Below, piece after piece: positions 33,035 through 41,451 of a stretch of DNA of 64,000 nt; position 1 is the stretch's first letter; each line of letters begins with the position of its first letter. The translations under genes and the position numbers were made by a program. Below the pieces are notes generated by a model. The model made no database searches, was not told where the DNA came from, and saw only the letters and a program-made list of their open reading frames with translations. The stretch spans positions 558,001 through 622,000 of the forward strand of contig NZ_CP025938.1 in assembly GCF_002893765.1 (NCBI RefSeq). Reading direction: 5' to 3'. The stretch is from Tamlana carrageenivorans (GTDB lineage: Bacteria > Bacteroidota > Bacteroidia > Flavobacteriales > Flavobacteriaceae).

Positions 33035-33097
33035 GTTAAAAGACCAACCATTTTGTCCACATGAAAATTAAAGAGTTAAAAGACCAACCATTTTGTC
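33035..33097. repeat. Duplicated right end of the IS1249-like element
   Basis: A 23-bp sequence, GTTAAAAGACCAACCATTTT plus GTC, occurs twice at a 40-base period (33035-33057 and 33075-33097). Each includes the terminal inverted repeat. Confidence 0.85.
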
Positions 33098-33185
33098 TAT
33101 TAGGCCTAAAATTAGGTATAAAAAAACGCCCTTAATGCAAGACGTTTTTTAGACTAACTAACTCGAAATAATTATAAAACAGCAA

Positions 33186-33587
33186 TTATTTTTTTCTCTT
33201 TTTCGATTCTAAGTGCTCTTCAATAACCGCTTTCGTATCGTGAGCACCGTGTAATTCGGCATATTCTGAAGCGGTTTTACCTTTATCACATTTGGTTTTT
33301 AATTTCGCTCCATTTTCAATTAATAACTGAAGAATTTCAACGCGATTATATTTAGCAGCATACATGGCTGGTGTCATCCCATGAGATTTCGCATTAACAT
33401 TGGCACCTCTATCAATTAATTTTTTTACGGTTTCATAATCACCTAAAGCAATAGAAACACAAAAGGAGTTCACTTTAAAATACGCTTCTACTCGATTGTT
33501 TTTTAAATGTAATGGTTCGGTTGTTGCATGGGCACCCCCAATCGAAAAGGATAATGCGATGGCTGAAATAATGATTGATTTTTTCAT
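33186..33587 (-). CDS. Secreted ankyrin-repeat protein
   Basis: A 133-residue protein with a signal peptide (MKKSIIISAIALSFSIGGAHA) and about three ankyrin repeats: ALGDYETVKKLIDRGANVNAK, then GMTPAMYAAKYNRVEILQLLIENGAKL, then GKTASEYAELHGAHDTKAVIEEHL. Such small periplasmic ankyrin proteins mediate protein contacts; in other bacteria some associate with catalases or metal enzymes, but no partner is adjacent here. The C-terminus ends in a basic KKRKK tail. It has 98 bases of upstream untranscribed sequence before gpmI with no visible -7 element. Function unknown. Confidence 0.85.
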   Translation of the reverse strand: MKKSIIISAIALSFSIGGAHATTEPLHLKNNRVEAYFKVNSFCVSIALGDYETVKKLIDRGANVNAKSHGMTPAMYAAKYNRVEILQLLIENGAKLKTKCDKGKTASEYAELHGAHDTKAVIEEHLESKKRKK

Positions 33588-33809
33588 GATGAAAGATTTT
33601 AAGTTTGATTAAAATGATTAACGTTTTTTGATGTACTAAAGAGACGACAAAATTTTTAAAATGTTACAAAAAAAATTATTAGTAACACATTTTTAACGTT
33701 TGATTTGCAACAACTTAACAAAATAAGACTTTGAGTTAACAATTACAAAACGCCTTACTTTATAAGACTTTTCAACCTTTTTTATAGACTATATTTTAAC
33801 AAACTTCCG

Positions 33810-33817
33810 TATATTTG
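33810..33817 (+). promoter_or_regulatory. -7 element (TATATTTG) of gpmI
   Basis: Consensus -7 element 23 bases before the ATG at 33841. The rest of the 253-base gap between the ankyrin gene and gpmI holds no gene. Confidence 0.65.
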
Positions 33818-33840
33818 CTACGTTTTAAAATTTATAAAAA

Positions 33841-35358
33841 ATGAACAAAAAAGTAATCTTAATGATCCTTGATGGATGGGGAAATTCTCCAGCCCCAAAG
33901 GTATCTGCAATCGACCATGCCAACATCCCATTTATTGATTCTTTATACACAAAATTCCCTTATGCCACCTTACGAACCGATGGTTTACATGTAGGTTTAC
34001 CTGAAGGCCAAATGGGTAATAGTGAAGTTGGACACATGAACTTAGGTGCTGGCCGTATTGTATATCAAGATTTAGTAAAAGTAAATTTAGCTGTAGAAAA
34101 CAAAACACTTAATAAAGAAAAAGTGCTTGTTGATGCTTTTAAATACGCTAAAGAGCAAAATAAAGATGTTCATTTTTTAGGCTTATTAAGTAATGGCGGT
34201 GTACATTCACACATCAACCATTTATTAGGTTTGGTAGATGCTGCGAATGAATTTGGTGTACCAAACGCTTACGTACATGGTTTTACCGATGGTCGTGATG
34301 TAGATCCTAAATCTGGAGCTGGATTTGTAAAGCAATTACAGTCTCACATTGAAGGAACAAACACTAAAATCGCAACTATTTCTGGGCGTTACTACGCCAT
34401 GGACAGGGATAAACGCTGGGAACGTGTTAAAGTGGTATACGACGGATTAGTAAAAGGTGAAGGTGAAAAATCTACCGATATCGCAGCTAGCATTGAAGCT
34501 AATTATGCTAATGATATTACCGATGAATTTATCAAACCTATCATCGCTGTTGATGCCAACAATGAACCTATCACTAAAATAAAAAATGGTGATGTGATAG
34601 TCTTTTTTAACTTTAGAACCGATAGAGGGCGCGAATTAACCGAAGTGTTATCTCAAGCAGACTTCCCTGAATTCGACATGAAAAAGTTAGATTTACACTA
34701 CGTAACGCTTACTAATTACAACGACACTTATAAAAATGTAAATGTTATTTTCAATAAAGAGAATTTAACCGAAACTTTAGGTGAAGTTTTAGAAAAGCAC
34801 CATAAAAAGCAAATTAGAATTGCTGAAACTGAAAAATACCCACACGTTACTTTCTTTTTCTCTGGAGGAAGGGAAAAAGAGTTTGAAGGGGAAAGTCGTA
34901 TTTTAAGAAACTCTCCTAAAGTGGCTACGTACGATTTAAAACCTGAAATGAGCGCTTACGAACTACGTGATGCTTTAGTACCAGAATTAGAAAAAGGTGA
35001 TGTTGATTTTGTATGTTTAAACTTTGCTAATGGTGATATGGTTGGGCATACTGGCGTTATGGAAGCCGCTATTAAAGCTTGTGAAGCCGTTGATGACTGT
35101 GTGAAATCTGTAATTACTACAGCTTTAAAAAACGACTACACCACCTTAGTGATTGCCGATCATGGTAACTGTGAAACAATGATTAATCCAGATGGATCAC
35201 CAAATACAGCACATACTACAAACCCAGTTCCTGTGATTTTAGTGGATAATGAATTAAAAGAAATTAAAGACGGGATTTTAGGTGATGTTGCTCCTACGAT
35301 TCTAAAATTAATGGGAGTACCTCAACCTGAAGCCATGACTAGACACGCTTTAGTATAA
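33841..35358 (+). CDS. gpmI: 2,3-bisphosphoglycerate-independent phosphoglycerate mutase
   Basis: A 505-residue alkaline phosphatase-superfamily enzyme that interconverts 3- and 2-phosphoglycerate in glycolysis and gluconeogenesis. First metal site: ILDGWG (about 9-14), with the catalytic Ser61 in GQMGNSEVGHMNLGAGR; later motifs are GFTDGRDVDP, FFNFRTDRGREL and the second-site CETMINPDG near the end. Length is normal. It is transcribed alone, with a -7 element upstream and a strong terminator downstream. Confidence 0.97.
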   Translation: MNKKVILMILDGWGNSPAPKVSAIDHANIPFIDSLYTKFPYATLRTDGLHVGLPEGQMGNSEVGHMNLGAGRIVYQDLVKVNLAVENKTLNKEKVLVDAFKYAKEQNKDVHFLGLLSNGGVHSHINHLLGLVDAANEFGVPNAYVHGFTDGRDVDPKSGAGFVKQLQSHIEGTNTKIATISGRYYAMDRDKRWERVKVVYDGLVKGEGEKSTDIAASIEANYANDITDEFIKPIIAVDANNEPITKIKNGDVIVFFNFRTDRGRELTEVLSQADFPEFDMKKLDLHYVTLTNYNDTYKNVNVIFNKENLTETLGEVLEKHHKKQIRIAETEKYPHVTFFFSGGREKEFEGESRILRNSPKVATYDLKPEMSAYELRDALVPELEKGDVDFVCLNFANGDMVGHTGVMEAAIKACEAVDDCVKSVITTALKNDYTTLVIADHGNCETMINPDGSPNTAHTTNPVPVILVDNELKEIKDGILGDVAPTILKLMGVPQPEAMTRHALV

Positions 35359-35388
35359 CCATTTATTAAATATCAATTCTATAAAATA

Positions 35389-35413
35389 AAACCCCACATA
35401 AAGTGGGGTTTTT
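35389..35413 (+). terminator. Rho-independent terminator of gpmI
   Basis: AAACCCCAC - ATAAA - GTGGGGTTT followed by T. Confidence 0.88.
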
Positions 35414-35464
35414 AATTATTAAAAGTCCATAAACCTTTAACCTTCTCATCTTTAAAAATTATTG

Positions 35465-35472
35465 TATTTTTG
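35465..35472 (+). promoter_or_regulatory. -7 element (TATTTTTG)
   Basis: Consensus -7 element 26 bases before the ATG at 35499. Confidence 0.55.
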
Positions 35473-35498
35473 CTGTAAACCCTTGCTTAACTTAATTT

Positions 35499-35903
35499 AT
35501 GACATTTAGTAACCAATTAATTATTGCTGTCGATTTTGACGGCACCATAGTTGAAGATGCCTACCCGAATATTGGAAAACCCATGATTTTTGCTTTTGAG
35601 ACTTTAAAAAAACTTCAAGAGGATGGCCACCGCCTTATTTTATGGACTTACCGTTGTGGCTCAAAATTAGATGATGCCGTAAAATTTTGTGAAGAAAATG
35701 GTATTACTTTTTATGCCGTAAATAATAGCTTTCCAGAAGAAGAATACGACAACTCCGTGAGCCGAAAAATTAACGCCGATTTATTTATTGACGACAGAAA
35801 TGTTGGAGGCTTTTTAGGCTGGGGAGAAATTTATCAAAAACTCACCAATACAGAACCTCCTATTCCTGAAAAGAAAAAGGGCTTTTTAGGATTATTCGGT
35901 TAA
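35499..35903 (+). CDS. HAD-like hydrolase (BT0820-type)
   Basis: A 134-residue small HAD-superfamily phosphohydrolase. Motif I is AVDFDGTIVED (about 10-20, with both Asp residues), motif II LILWTYRCG, and motif IV is ADLFIDDRNVGG (about 104-115). The absence of a cap domain means a compact active site; relatives of the BT0820 type are common in Bacteroidota, with unknown substrate. It ends in a Lys-rich tail KKKGFLGLFG. It converges with the CoA-transferase gene, leaving only two bases between stops. Confidence 0.88.
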   Translation: MTFSNQLIIAVDFDGTIVEDAYPNIGKPMIFAFETLKKLQEDGHRLILWTYRCGSKLDDAVKFCEENGITFYAVNNSFPEEEYDNSVSRKINADLFIDDRNVGGFLGWGEIYQKLTNTEPPIPEKKKGFLGLFG

Positions 35904-35905
35904 CA

Positions 35906-37177
35906 TTAGTATCGTGTTAATTCGAAATACGACTTATCTATAGCTTCTCTATGGTTAGGGTGTGCAATATTAACTAAGGCTTTCACGCGCTCCTTTATCG
36001 TTTTTCCGAACAGATTGGCTACACCGTATTCGGTAACCACATAATGTACATGCGGTCGAGTAGTTACAACCCCAGCACCATGATTTAAAGCTGGCACAAT
36101 TCGACTGATGCCTTTAGAGGTCGTTGATGGTAACGCCATTATGGATTTACCGCCATTACTTAACGATGCACCGCGCATAAAGTCTAACTGCCCACCAACA
36201 CCCGAGTACATTTTAGACCCCAAGGAATCAGCACAAACCTGCCCGGTAACATCTACTTCTAATGCCGAATTAATAGCTACCATTCTAGGGTTTTGTTTTA
36301 TTACAGACACATCGTTGGTATAATCGCAAGAGCGCATTTCAACAAAAGGGTTATCATCGATATAATCATACAACCGTTTTGACCCCATCACAAAAGTTGT
36401 TAAGGTTCGACCTGGACCCACGCCTTTATAATTGCCATTAATCACATCTTTTAAAATAAGATCAATAACGCCATCAGAAAACATTTCGGTATGAAGCCCT
36501 AAATCTTTATGATTATGCAATCGGGACAACACGGCGTTAGGAATACTTCCAACTCCCATTTGTAGGGTGCTTCGATCTTCTATTAAATTAGCAATATAAT
36601 CCCCTATTTTATTCTCGATGGCATTAGGTTCACCATAAATATGTGTTGGAATGGGAACATTCCCTTCTACAAACAAGTCAATTTCAGAATAATGAATAAG
36701 ACCATCGCCATGAGTTCTTGGCATGTGCTCATTAACTTGTGCGATAACCGTTTTAGCATTATCGATAGCTGCTAAAGTCGCTTCTACCGACACCCCTAAG
36801 GAGCAATACCCGTGTTTATCGGGCACCGAAACATGAATAAGTGCCACATCTAAAGGCACAATATTTCTTTTAAAAAGCAAAGGCAACTCACTCAAAAAAA
36901 CAGGAGTATACGAACCGTTACCTGCCGCTATGGTGTGTCGCACATTTTTCCCAATAAAGAAAGAATTCACATGAAAACTATCACGAAGCTCAGGATTTGC
37001 ATACGGCGCATCGCCTTCAACGTGTAAATGACAAACTTCCACACCTCTTAACTCCTCATGTCTGGCCGTCATAGCTTTTAACAACAACTGAGGGGCTGCA
37101 GCTGCAGCTTGTACGTAAACCCTATCGTTATTCTTAATAACTTTTACTGCGTCTTCTACAGATACCACTTTATACAT
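35906..37177 (-). CDS. Acetyl-CoA hydrolase/CoA-transferase family protein
   Basis: A 423-residue family I-type CoA-transferase of the acetyl-CoA hydrolase/4-hydroxybutyrate CoA-transferase group. The N-terminal half (about 1-180) and the C-terminal half (about 190-420) carry the family signatures, including DRSTLQMGVGSIPNAVLSRL, the HTEMFSDGVIDL segment with the likely catalytic Glu and VTEYGVANLFGKT near the end. It would move CoA between acetate and another acid such as succinate or butyrate. The donor and acceptor acids are not predictable. The gene stands alone, convergent with the HAD gene. Confidence 0.9.
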   Translation of the reverse strand: MYKVVSVEDAVKVIKNNDRVYVQAAAAAPQLLLKAMTARHEELRGVEVCHLHVEGDAPYANPELRDSFHVNSFFIGKNVRHTIAAGNGSYTPVFLSELPLLFKRNIVPLDVALIHVSVPDKHGYCSLGVSVEATLAAIDNAKTVIAQVNEHMPRTHGDGLIHYSEIDLFVEGNVPIPTHIYGEPNAIENKIGDYIANLIEDRSTLQMGVGSIPNAVLSRLHNHKDLGLHTEMFSDGVIDLILKDVINGNYKGVGPGRTLTTFVMGSKRLYDYIDDNPFVEMRSCDYTNDVSVIKQNPRMVAINSALEVDVTGQVCADSLGSKMYSGVGGQLDFMRGASLSNGGKSIMALPSTTSKGISRIVPALNHGAGVVTTRPHVHYVVTEYGVANLFGKTIKERVKALVNIAHPNHREAIDKSYFELTRY

Positions 37178-37287
37178 GTTTACAATGCTTTTTGAAAACT
37201 CAAAACTAATGCGTTTTTAAAACATAAAAACTGTCAAAAGTCAGCAATTACTAATAATAATGTAAAAACTGAATCACTAAAATTAAG

Positions 37288-37295
37288 TACCTTTG
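37288..37295 (+). promoter_or_regulatory. -7 element (TACCTTTG) of map
   Basis: Consensus -7 element 19 bases before the map ATG at 37315. Confidence 0.65.
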
Positions 37296-37314
37296 CATTC
37301 CTATATTTAGAATT

Positions 37315-38133
37315 ATGATTATTGTTAAAACAAGAGAAGAGATTGAATTAATGCGCGAGAGTGCCTTAATCGTATCTAAAACCTTAGGTGAAATTGCTAA
37401 AGCCATTAAGCCTGGAGTAACGACACTACAGTTAGATAAGTTAGCCGAAGAACATATTAGAGACCACGGTGCCATTCCTGGATTCTTAGGCTTATATGAT
37501 TTTCCTAACACCCTTTGTATGAGTCCGAATTCACAAGTAGTTCATGGGATTCCTAATGGCGATCCTTTAAAGGAAGGTGATATTATCTCTATCGATTGTG
37601 GTGCTTTAAAGAATGGTTTTTATGGCGATCATGCGTATACATTTGCCGTTGGCGAAATCGCTCCCGAAACCGAGAAACTACTTCAAGTGACTAAAGAATC
37701 ATTATATTTAGGTATTAGAGAGTTTAAGGCCAATAATCGCGTTGGTGATGTTGGCTATGCGATCCAAAAATACTGTGAAGATCATGGTTATGGCGTGGTA
37801 CGCGAATTGGTTGGTCATGGCTTAGGACGCACTATGCATGAGGATCCAGAGATGCCAAACTATGGAAAACGCGGACGCGGAAAGAAATTCGTTGACGGTA
37901 TGGCGGTAGCTATCGAACCCATGATTAACTTAGGGACACAACGTATAAAACAACACCGTGATGGTTGGACTATTACGACTTTAGATAACAAACCTTCGGC
38001 GCATTTCGAGCATAATGTTGCTCTAATTGACGGTAAGCCAGAATTGCTTTCTACTTTTGCTTACATCTATGAAGCTTTAGGGATTAAGAGCAATGAAGAA
38101 GATGAGTTTCGTCGTGAGGCTTTGGTGCTTTAA
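37315..38133 (+). CDS. map: Type I methionine aminopeptidase
   Basis: A 272-residue metallopeptidase that removes the initiator methionine from new proteins. Metal ligands are visible in order: the first Asp in SIDCGALKNGFYGDHAYTF and the second in the same segment, the His in GHGLGRTMHEDP, the Glu in AIEPMINLG and the Glu in FEHNVAL. Length is normal for the type. The 3' end of this gene (from about 38101) recurs in decayed form at 38207 and 38328, in the repeat region downstream. Confidence 0.96.
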   Translation: MIIVKTREEIELMRESALIVSKTLGEIAKAIKPGVTTLQLDKLAEEHIRDHGAIPGFLGLYDFPNTLCMSPNSQVVHGIPNGDPLKEGDIISIDCGALKNGFYGDHAYTFAVGEIAPETEKLLQVTKESLYLGIREFKANNRVGDVGYAIQKYCEDHGYGVVRELVGHGLGRTMHEDPEMPNYGKRGRGKKFVDGMAVAIEPMINLGTQRIKQHRDGWTITTLDNKPSAHFEHNVALIDGKPELLSTFAYIYEALGIKSNEEDEFRREALVL

Positions 38134-38392
38134 TTATTTTTACGCCGAGTTTCACGGAGAGACACAGAGCTCTCATTACTTCAATTAAAATAAAGATAAC
38201 TAAGTAGATGAAAATTGCAGTGAAGCTTTAGTGATAATTATTACACCGAGATTCACAGAGTGGCACAGAGATACACGGAGCCTTTATTACTTTTATTAAA
38301 ATTAAGTGATTAAATAGAAATGAAGTAGATGAATATTGTTGGAAAGTTTGGTGTTAGGATTATTACCCCAAGATTCGCAGAGGGGCAATGAG
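38101..38392 (+). repeat. Three tandem units: map tail copy plus 30-nt repeat
   Basis: A 30-nt motif of the type TTACACCGAGATTCACAGAG plus nGGCACAGAG occurs at 38140-38169, 38241-38270 and 38363-38392, all in one direction. Each is preceded by a related stretch: the true map 3' end (38101-38139) and two decayed copies of it (from 38207 and 38328; the translations DENCSEALVI and DEYCWKVWC resemble map's DEFRREALVL). A shared TTATTACTTTTATTAAAATTAA-like spacer follows. The whole unit has thus been duplicated in tandem at a period of 106 and 121 bases. The GxxExxY gene follows immediately. Confidence 0.82.
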
Positions 38393-38433
38393 ATGCACAA
38401 AGTGTTCTTTACTTTTATTAAAATTAAACATCA

Positions 38434-38811
38434 TTGTATAATAAGATTTCAGAAAATATTATTGGAGCAGCTATTGAAGTGCATAAAGCACTTGGTCCTG
38501 GCTTATTGGAATCTGCTTATCAAGAATGTCTTTTTCATGAATTAAAAGCTATAGGCTATGCTGTGCAAAAAGAAGTTTCACGTCCCATTACTTATAAAGA
38601 TTTAGAATTAAATCATGGTTATAGAATTGATTTGCTTGTAGAAAATAAAATTGTACTAGAATTAAAAACTGTTGAGAAATTTACAGATGTGCATACCGCA
38701 CAAATTCTAACTTATATGAAGTTAGGTAATTTCCCATTAGGCTCGTTAATTAACTTTCACACAAAACTTTTAAAAAACGGTATCAAAAGATTCATAAACA
38801 CTAACGAGTGA
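38434..38811 (+). CDS. GxxExxY-family protein (PD-(D/E)xK nuclease-like)
   Basis: A 125-residue protein with the family-defining GxxExxY motif in GPGLLESAYQE (Gly23, Glu26, Tyr29). It keeps the core of a PD-(D/E)xK nuclease: Asp66 in YRIDLLV and Glu76-x-Lys78 in LELKTVE. Known members are small, widely scattered proteins of unknown role. The start is TTG at 38434; no ATG fits. It lies between three direct copies of a 30-nt repeat upstream and one inverted copy downstream (38815-38844), right after the map stop, so gene and repeats look like one unit. Confidence 0.88.
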   Translation: MYNKISENIIGAAIEVHKALGPGLLESAYQECLFHELKAIGYAVQKEVSRPITYKDLELNHGYRIDLLVENKIVLELKTVEKFTDVHTAQILTYMKLGNFPLGSLINFHTKLLKNGIKRFINTNE

Positions 38812-38814
38812 AAA

Positions 38815-38844
38815 CTCTGTGTCTCTCTGCGATTCTCGGTGTAA
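38815..38844 (-). repeat. Inverted copy of the 30-nt repeat after the GxxExxY gene
   Basis: Complement reads TTACACCGAGAATCGCAGAG plus AGACACAGAG, matching the upstream copy at 38241-38270 at 26 of 30 positions. It begins three bases after the GxxExxY stop and ends five bases before the next gene's ATG. Confidence 0.88.
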
Positions 38845-38849
38845 CAACT

Positions 38850-39614
38850 ATGAAAAAAACTTTCAAATTAATTCTAAACACCATCCCAAGGCCTATATTA
38901 ATAAGGTTAAGCTATGTTGTACGACCTATTTTAGCTACCTATCTAAAAGGTTCAACATACACCGATCCTATAGATGGAAAAAGTTTTAAATCCTTTCTAC
39001 CATATGGCTACGGAAATCAACGAAGTAATGTACTATCACCTTCTACCCTGTCTTTAGAAAGGCACCGCCTTCTTTGGTTGTATATAAAAAATGAAACTTC
39101 CTTCTTTTCTGCCCCATTAAAAGTATTACACTTTGCTCCCGAGCAAGCATTTTATAAGCGGTTTAGACAAATGAAAAACTTGGATTATGTCACGACCGAT
39201 TTAAATTCCCCTCTAGCCGACGTCAAAGCAGATATTTGTAATCTACCGTTCGAAGACGAATCTTTTGACATGATACTATGCAATCATGTTTTAGAGCATA
39301 TTCCCGACGACACGAAAGCCATGCAGGAGCTTTATAGAATTTTGAGAAAAGGCGGCATGGGTATTTTACAAATTCCGCAAGATTTGAACCGGGAAAAAAC
39401 TTTTGAAGACGATTCGATTACCGATAAAAAAGAACGCGCAAAAATATTCGGACAATACGACCACGTTCGTGTTTATGGCCGTGATTATTTCGATAAACTC
39501 CGAAACATAGGTTTTACAGTAGAAGAAGTAGATTATACTGCGAACCTTTCGCAAGACCTCATTGACCGCTATTGTTTAGCCCAAGGTGAAATTATCCCCG
39601 TCGTTAGAAAGTAA
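38850..39614 (+). CDS. Class I SAM-dependent methyltransferase
   Basis: A 254-residue methyltransferase. SAM-binding motif I is in LKVLHFAPEQAFYKRF (about 89-104), motif II in LDYVTTDLNSP, and the core ends DMILCNHVLEHIPDDTKAMQELYRILRKGGMGILQIP. The conserved LHFAPE opening marks a subgroup found in Bacteroidota next to cell-surface sugar genes, but there is no such neighbour here. I start at ATG 38850; the 14 codons open upstream are translation of the inverted 30-nt repeat and not part of the protein. Substrate unknown. Confidence 0.87.
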   Translation: MKKTFKLILNTIPRPILIRLSYVVRPILATYLKGSTYTDPIDGKSFKSFLPYGYGNQRSNVLSPSTLSLERHRLLWLYIKNETSFFSAPLKVLHFAPEQAFYKRFRQMKNLDYVTTDLNSPLADVKADICNLPFEDESFDMILCNHVLEHIPDDTKAMQELYRILRKGGMGILQIPQDLNREKTFEDDSITDKKERAKIFGQYDHVRVYGRDYFDKLRNIGFTVEEVDYTANLSQDLIDRYCLAQGEIIPVVRK

Positions 39615-39650
39615 GCTGCTGGATAAAACAACTCGAAACACCTTTAGTAG

Positions 39651-39878
39651 TTACCTTTTTTGGTTCTTTAGCATCTTCAAATACATGTTTTCCACTTTCG
39701 TTCTTGCCCAAGGCGTACGGCGTAAAAACTTTAAACTAGATTTCACCGAAGGATTTTCATTAAAACATCTTATTTTAATAGTGTACCCCATGTACTCCCA
39801 GCCATAATGCGCCACGAGATCATTAATAATTTGCTCTAGTTTTACACCATGCAAGGGATTATTTGGTTGTGATTCCAA
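39651..39878 (-). CDS. VF530-family (DUF2132) DNA-binding protein
   Basis: A 75-residue protein of the VF530 family (DUF2132): NNPLHGVKLEQIINDLVAHYGWEYMG is the family opening, and SSLKFLRRTPWARTKVENMY the conserved end. It has a small helical fold that has been proposed to bind DNA, function unknown. The start is TTG at 39878, inside the preceding gene, overlapping it by 20 bases. The two genes plus the helicase upstream form a minus-strand run. Confidence 0.85.
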   Translation of the reverse strand: MESQPNNPLHGVKLEQIINDLVAHYGWEYMGYTIKIRCFNENPSVKSSLKFLRRTPWARTKVENMYLKMLKNQKR

Positions 39879-40083
39879 GAACGAGATTTTTTATTTTTAA
39901 CGCCTTTTCAAAATGATCAAGCTTATTCGTTTGAATCCACCAGGTAGCAGCCTCCATTAACAACTCAGGATTATCATTTTTATTTTTAAAAAAAGCATAA
40001 AACGAAATACCTACTTGATCACCTTTAGCGGCAATTTTCTTATCGCAAACTTCTATAATTTTAGCTTTTAAAACGGTATTCAT
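39859..40083 (-). CDS. DUF6500-type small protein
   Basis: A 74-residue protein: LKAKIIEVCDKKIAAKGDQVGISFYAFF, then NDNPELLMEAATWWIQTNKLDHFEKALK. This matches the DUF6500 family as far as I recall; the fold is predicted helical with a conserved aromatic WW pair. No function is known. It follows the RNA helicase gene by nine bases and overlaps the VF530 gene by 20 bases, so all three are probably one transcript. Confidence 0.72.
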   Translation of the reverse strand: MNTVLKAKIIEVCDKKIAAKGDQVGISFYAFFKNKNDNPELLMEAATWWIQTNKLDHFEKALKIKNLVLGITTK

Positions 40084-40092
40084 AATGTATGA

Positions 40093-41397
40093 TTACCTCC
40101 CTTCGTTACTTCTTTTTGGGCGTCTGGATTTATTATTTCTTCCAGAATTTCTTCGTGACCCCTCTCCAGATCCTCCAGAGTTATTCGGTTTATTAGATTT
40201 ACTTTTTTGAGGTCTTCGGTTTTGTCTGCCCTGACCTGGTTTTACAGGTACCGTTGATGCATTAGGATCAGGCTCGAAACCTTCAACAATGTCTACCGGA
40301 AGCTTTAACTCTATCAGTTTTTCGATATCACGTAAAAAAGTGGTTTCATCGGCACTCACTAAAGAAATAGCTTCACCTTTAGCTCCAGCTCTTCCTGTTC
40401 TACCAATGCGGTGTACATAATCTTCAGAAACATTAGGCAACTCAAAGTTAATCACGTGTGGTAATAACGGAATATCAAGTCCTCTAGCAGCAATATCGGT
40501 AGCAACCAAAACACGAACACGGCCCGATTTAAATCCTGATAAGGCTTTGGTTCTCGCACCCTGACTCTTATTTCCGTGAATGGCAGCTGCAGTTATTCCA
40601 GCCTTATCCATTTTCTCACATAATTTATTGGCCCCATGTTTTGTTCTGGTAAAAACAAGGACTTGTTTCCAATTACCATCGTTAATTAATTTAATAATCA
40701 AGCCTGTTTTTAAACCTTTTGCAACACGGTAAACCTTTTGATTAATCGCTTCAACCGTTGTGTTTTCTGGTGTGGCTTCAACTTGTACTGGCTGATTTAA
40801 AATACCATGAGCAAGTTTTTTAATATCCTTTGAAAAGGTTGCCGAAAACATCAAATTCTGACGTTTCTCTGGCATCATTTTAATCACTTTTTCTATATCT
40901 CTTAAAAAGCCCATATCCAACATACGGTCGGCTTCATCTAAAACAAAAATTTCTACACGTTTTAACGATAATAAACCTTGGTTTTGTAAATCTAGTAAAC
41001 GCCCAGGAGTAGCTACTAAAATATCAACCCCCTGACGAATAGTTGCAGCTTGAGGTTTTTGGTTAACACCTCCAAAAATAACGGCACTACGTAAATTTAA
41101 AAACTCGCTATACTCTCTAACATTCGCATAAACTTGTGCTGCCAATTCCCGCGTAGGCGTTAAAATTAAAGCTCGAATGGGCTTGTATTTTTCCTTCGGA
41201 TTTTCAGAAAGCAAATGTAATAGTGGTAAAGTAAAACCAGCTGTTTTTCCTGTTCCTGTTTGTGCCGATGCTAAAACATCGTGTCCCTCTAATACGGGTG
41301 GGATGGCTTTTTCTTGAATTGGAGATGGTGTTGTGTATCCTTTTTTGCTAATGGCTTTTAGCAGGGCTTCAGACAGTCCCAAAGATTGAAATGACAT
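40093..41397 (-). CDS. DEAD-box RNA helicase (RhlE-like)
   Basis: A 434-residue helicase with all DEAD-box motifs: Q motif (GYTTPSPIQEKAIP), motif I ASAQTGTGKT (about 42-51), PTRELA, TPGRLLD, DEAD in VLDEADRMLD, SAT, and helicase-C motifs ARGLDIP and HRIGRTGRAG. The C-terminus (about 385-434) is a disordered basic tail rich in Arg, Asn and Gly (SGGSGEGSRRNSGRNN). Such tails bind RNA; relatives act in ribosome assembly or RNA decay in the cold. A -7 element lies upstream at 41452-41459. Confidence 0.95.
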   Translation of the reverse strand: MSFQSLGLSEALLKAISKKGYTTPSPIQEKAIPPVLEGHDVLASAQTGTGKTAGFTLPLLHLLSENPKEKYKPIRALILTPTRELAAQVYANVREYSEFLNLRSAVIFGGVNQKPQAATIRQGVDILVATPGRLLDLQNQGLLSLKRVEIFVLDEADRMLDMGFLRDIEKVIKMMPEKRQNLMFSATFSKDIKKLAHGILNQPVQVEATPENTTVEAINQKVYRVAKGLKTGLIIKLINDGNWKQVLVFTRTKHGANKLCEKMDKAGITAAAIHGNKSQGARTKALSGFKSGRVRVLVATDIAARGLDIPLLPHVINFELPNVSEDYVHRIGRTGRAGAKGEAISLVSADETTFLRDIEKLIELKLPVDIVEGFEPDPNASTVPVKPGQGRQNRRPQKSKSNKPNNSGGSGEGSRRNSGRNNKSRRPKRSNEGR

Positions 41398-41451
41398 ATA
41401 ACGTATTTATGAAGCACACATACAAAATTATAGTCTACTTCTTTAAGTGTG

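Larger units (their letters stand above)
32031..33098. mobile_element. IS1249-like (IS256-related) insertion sequence
   Basis: The left end is ATGGACAAAATGGTTGGT (32031-32048). Two right ends exist: the complement of TGGACAAAATGGTTGGT at about 33043-33059 and a second copy ending at 33097-33098. GTTAAAAGACCAACCATTTT occurs at 33035 and again at 33075, exactly 40 bases apart. The element carries one transposase gene with two A-run frameshifts. No convincing target duplication was found. Confidence 0.8.

Noticed and set aside
38140..38392. The three 30-nt repeats as a CRISPR array
   Set aside because: Spacing of 101 and 122 bases, spacers related to each other and to the map tail, an inverted fourth copy, and no cas genes.
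38808..38849. Upstream extension of the methyltransferase (14 codons before ATG 38850)
   Set aside because: This stretch is simply the translated inverted 30-nt repeat and overlaps the GxxExxY stop region.
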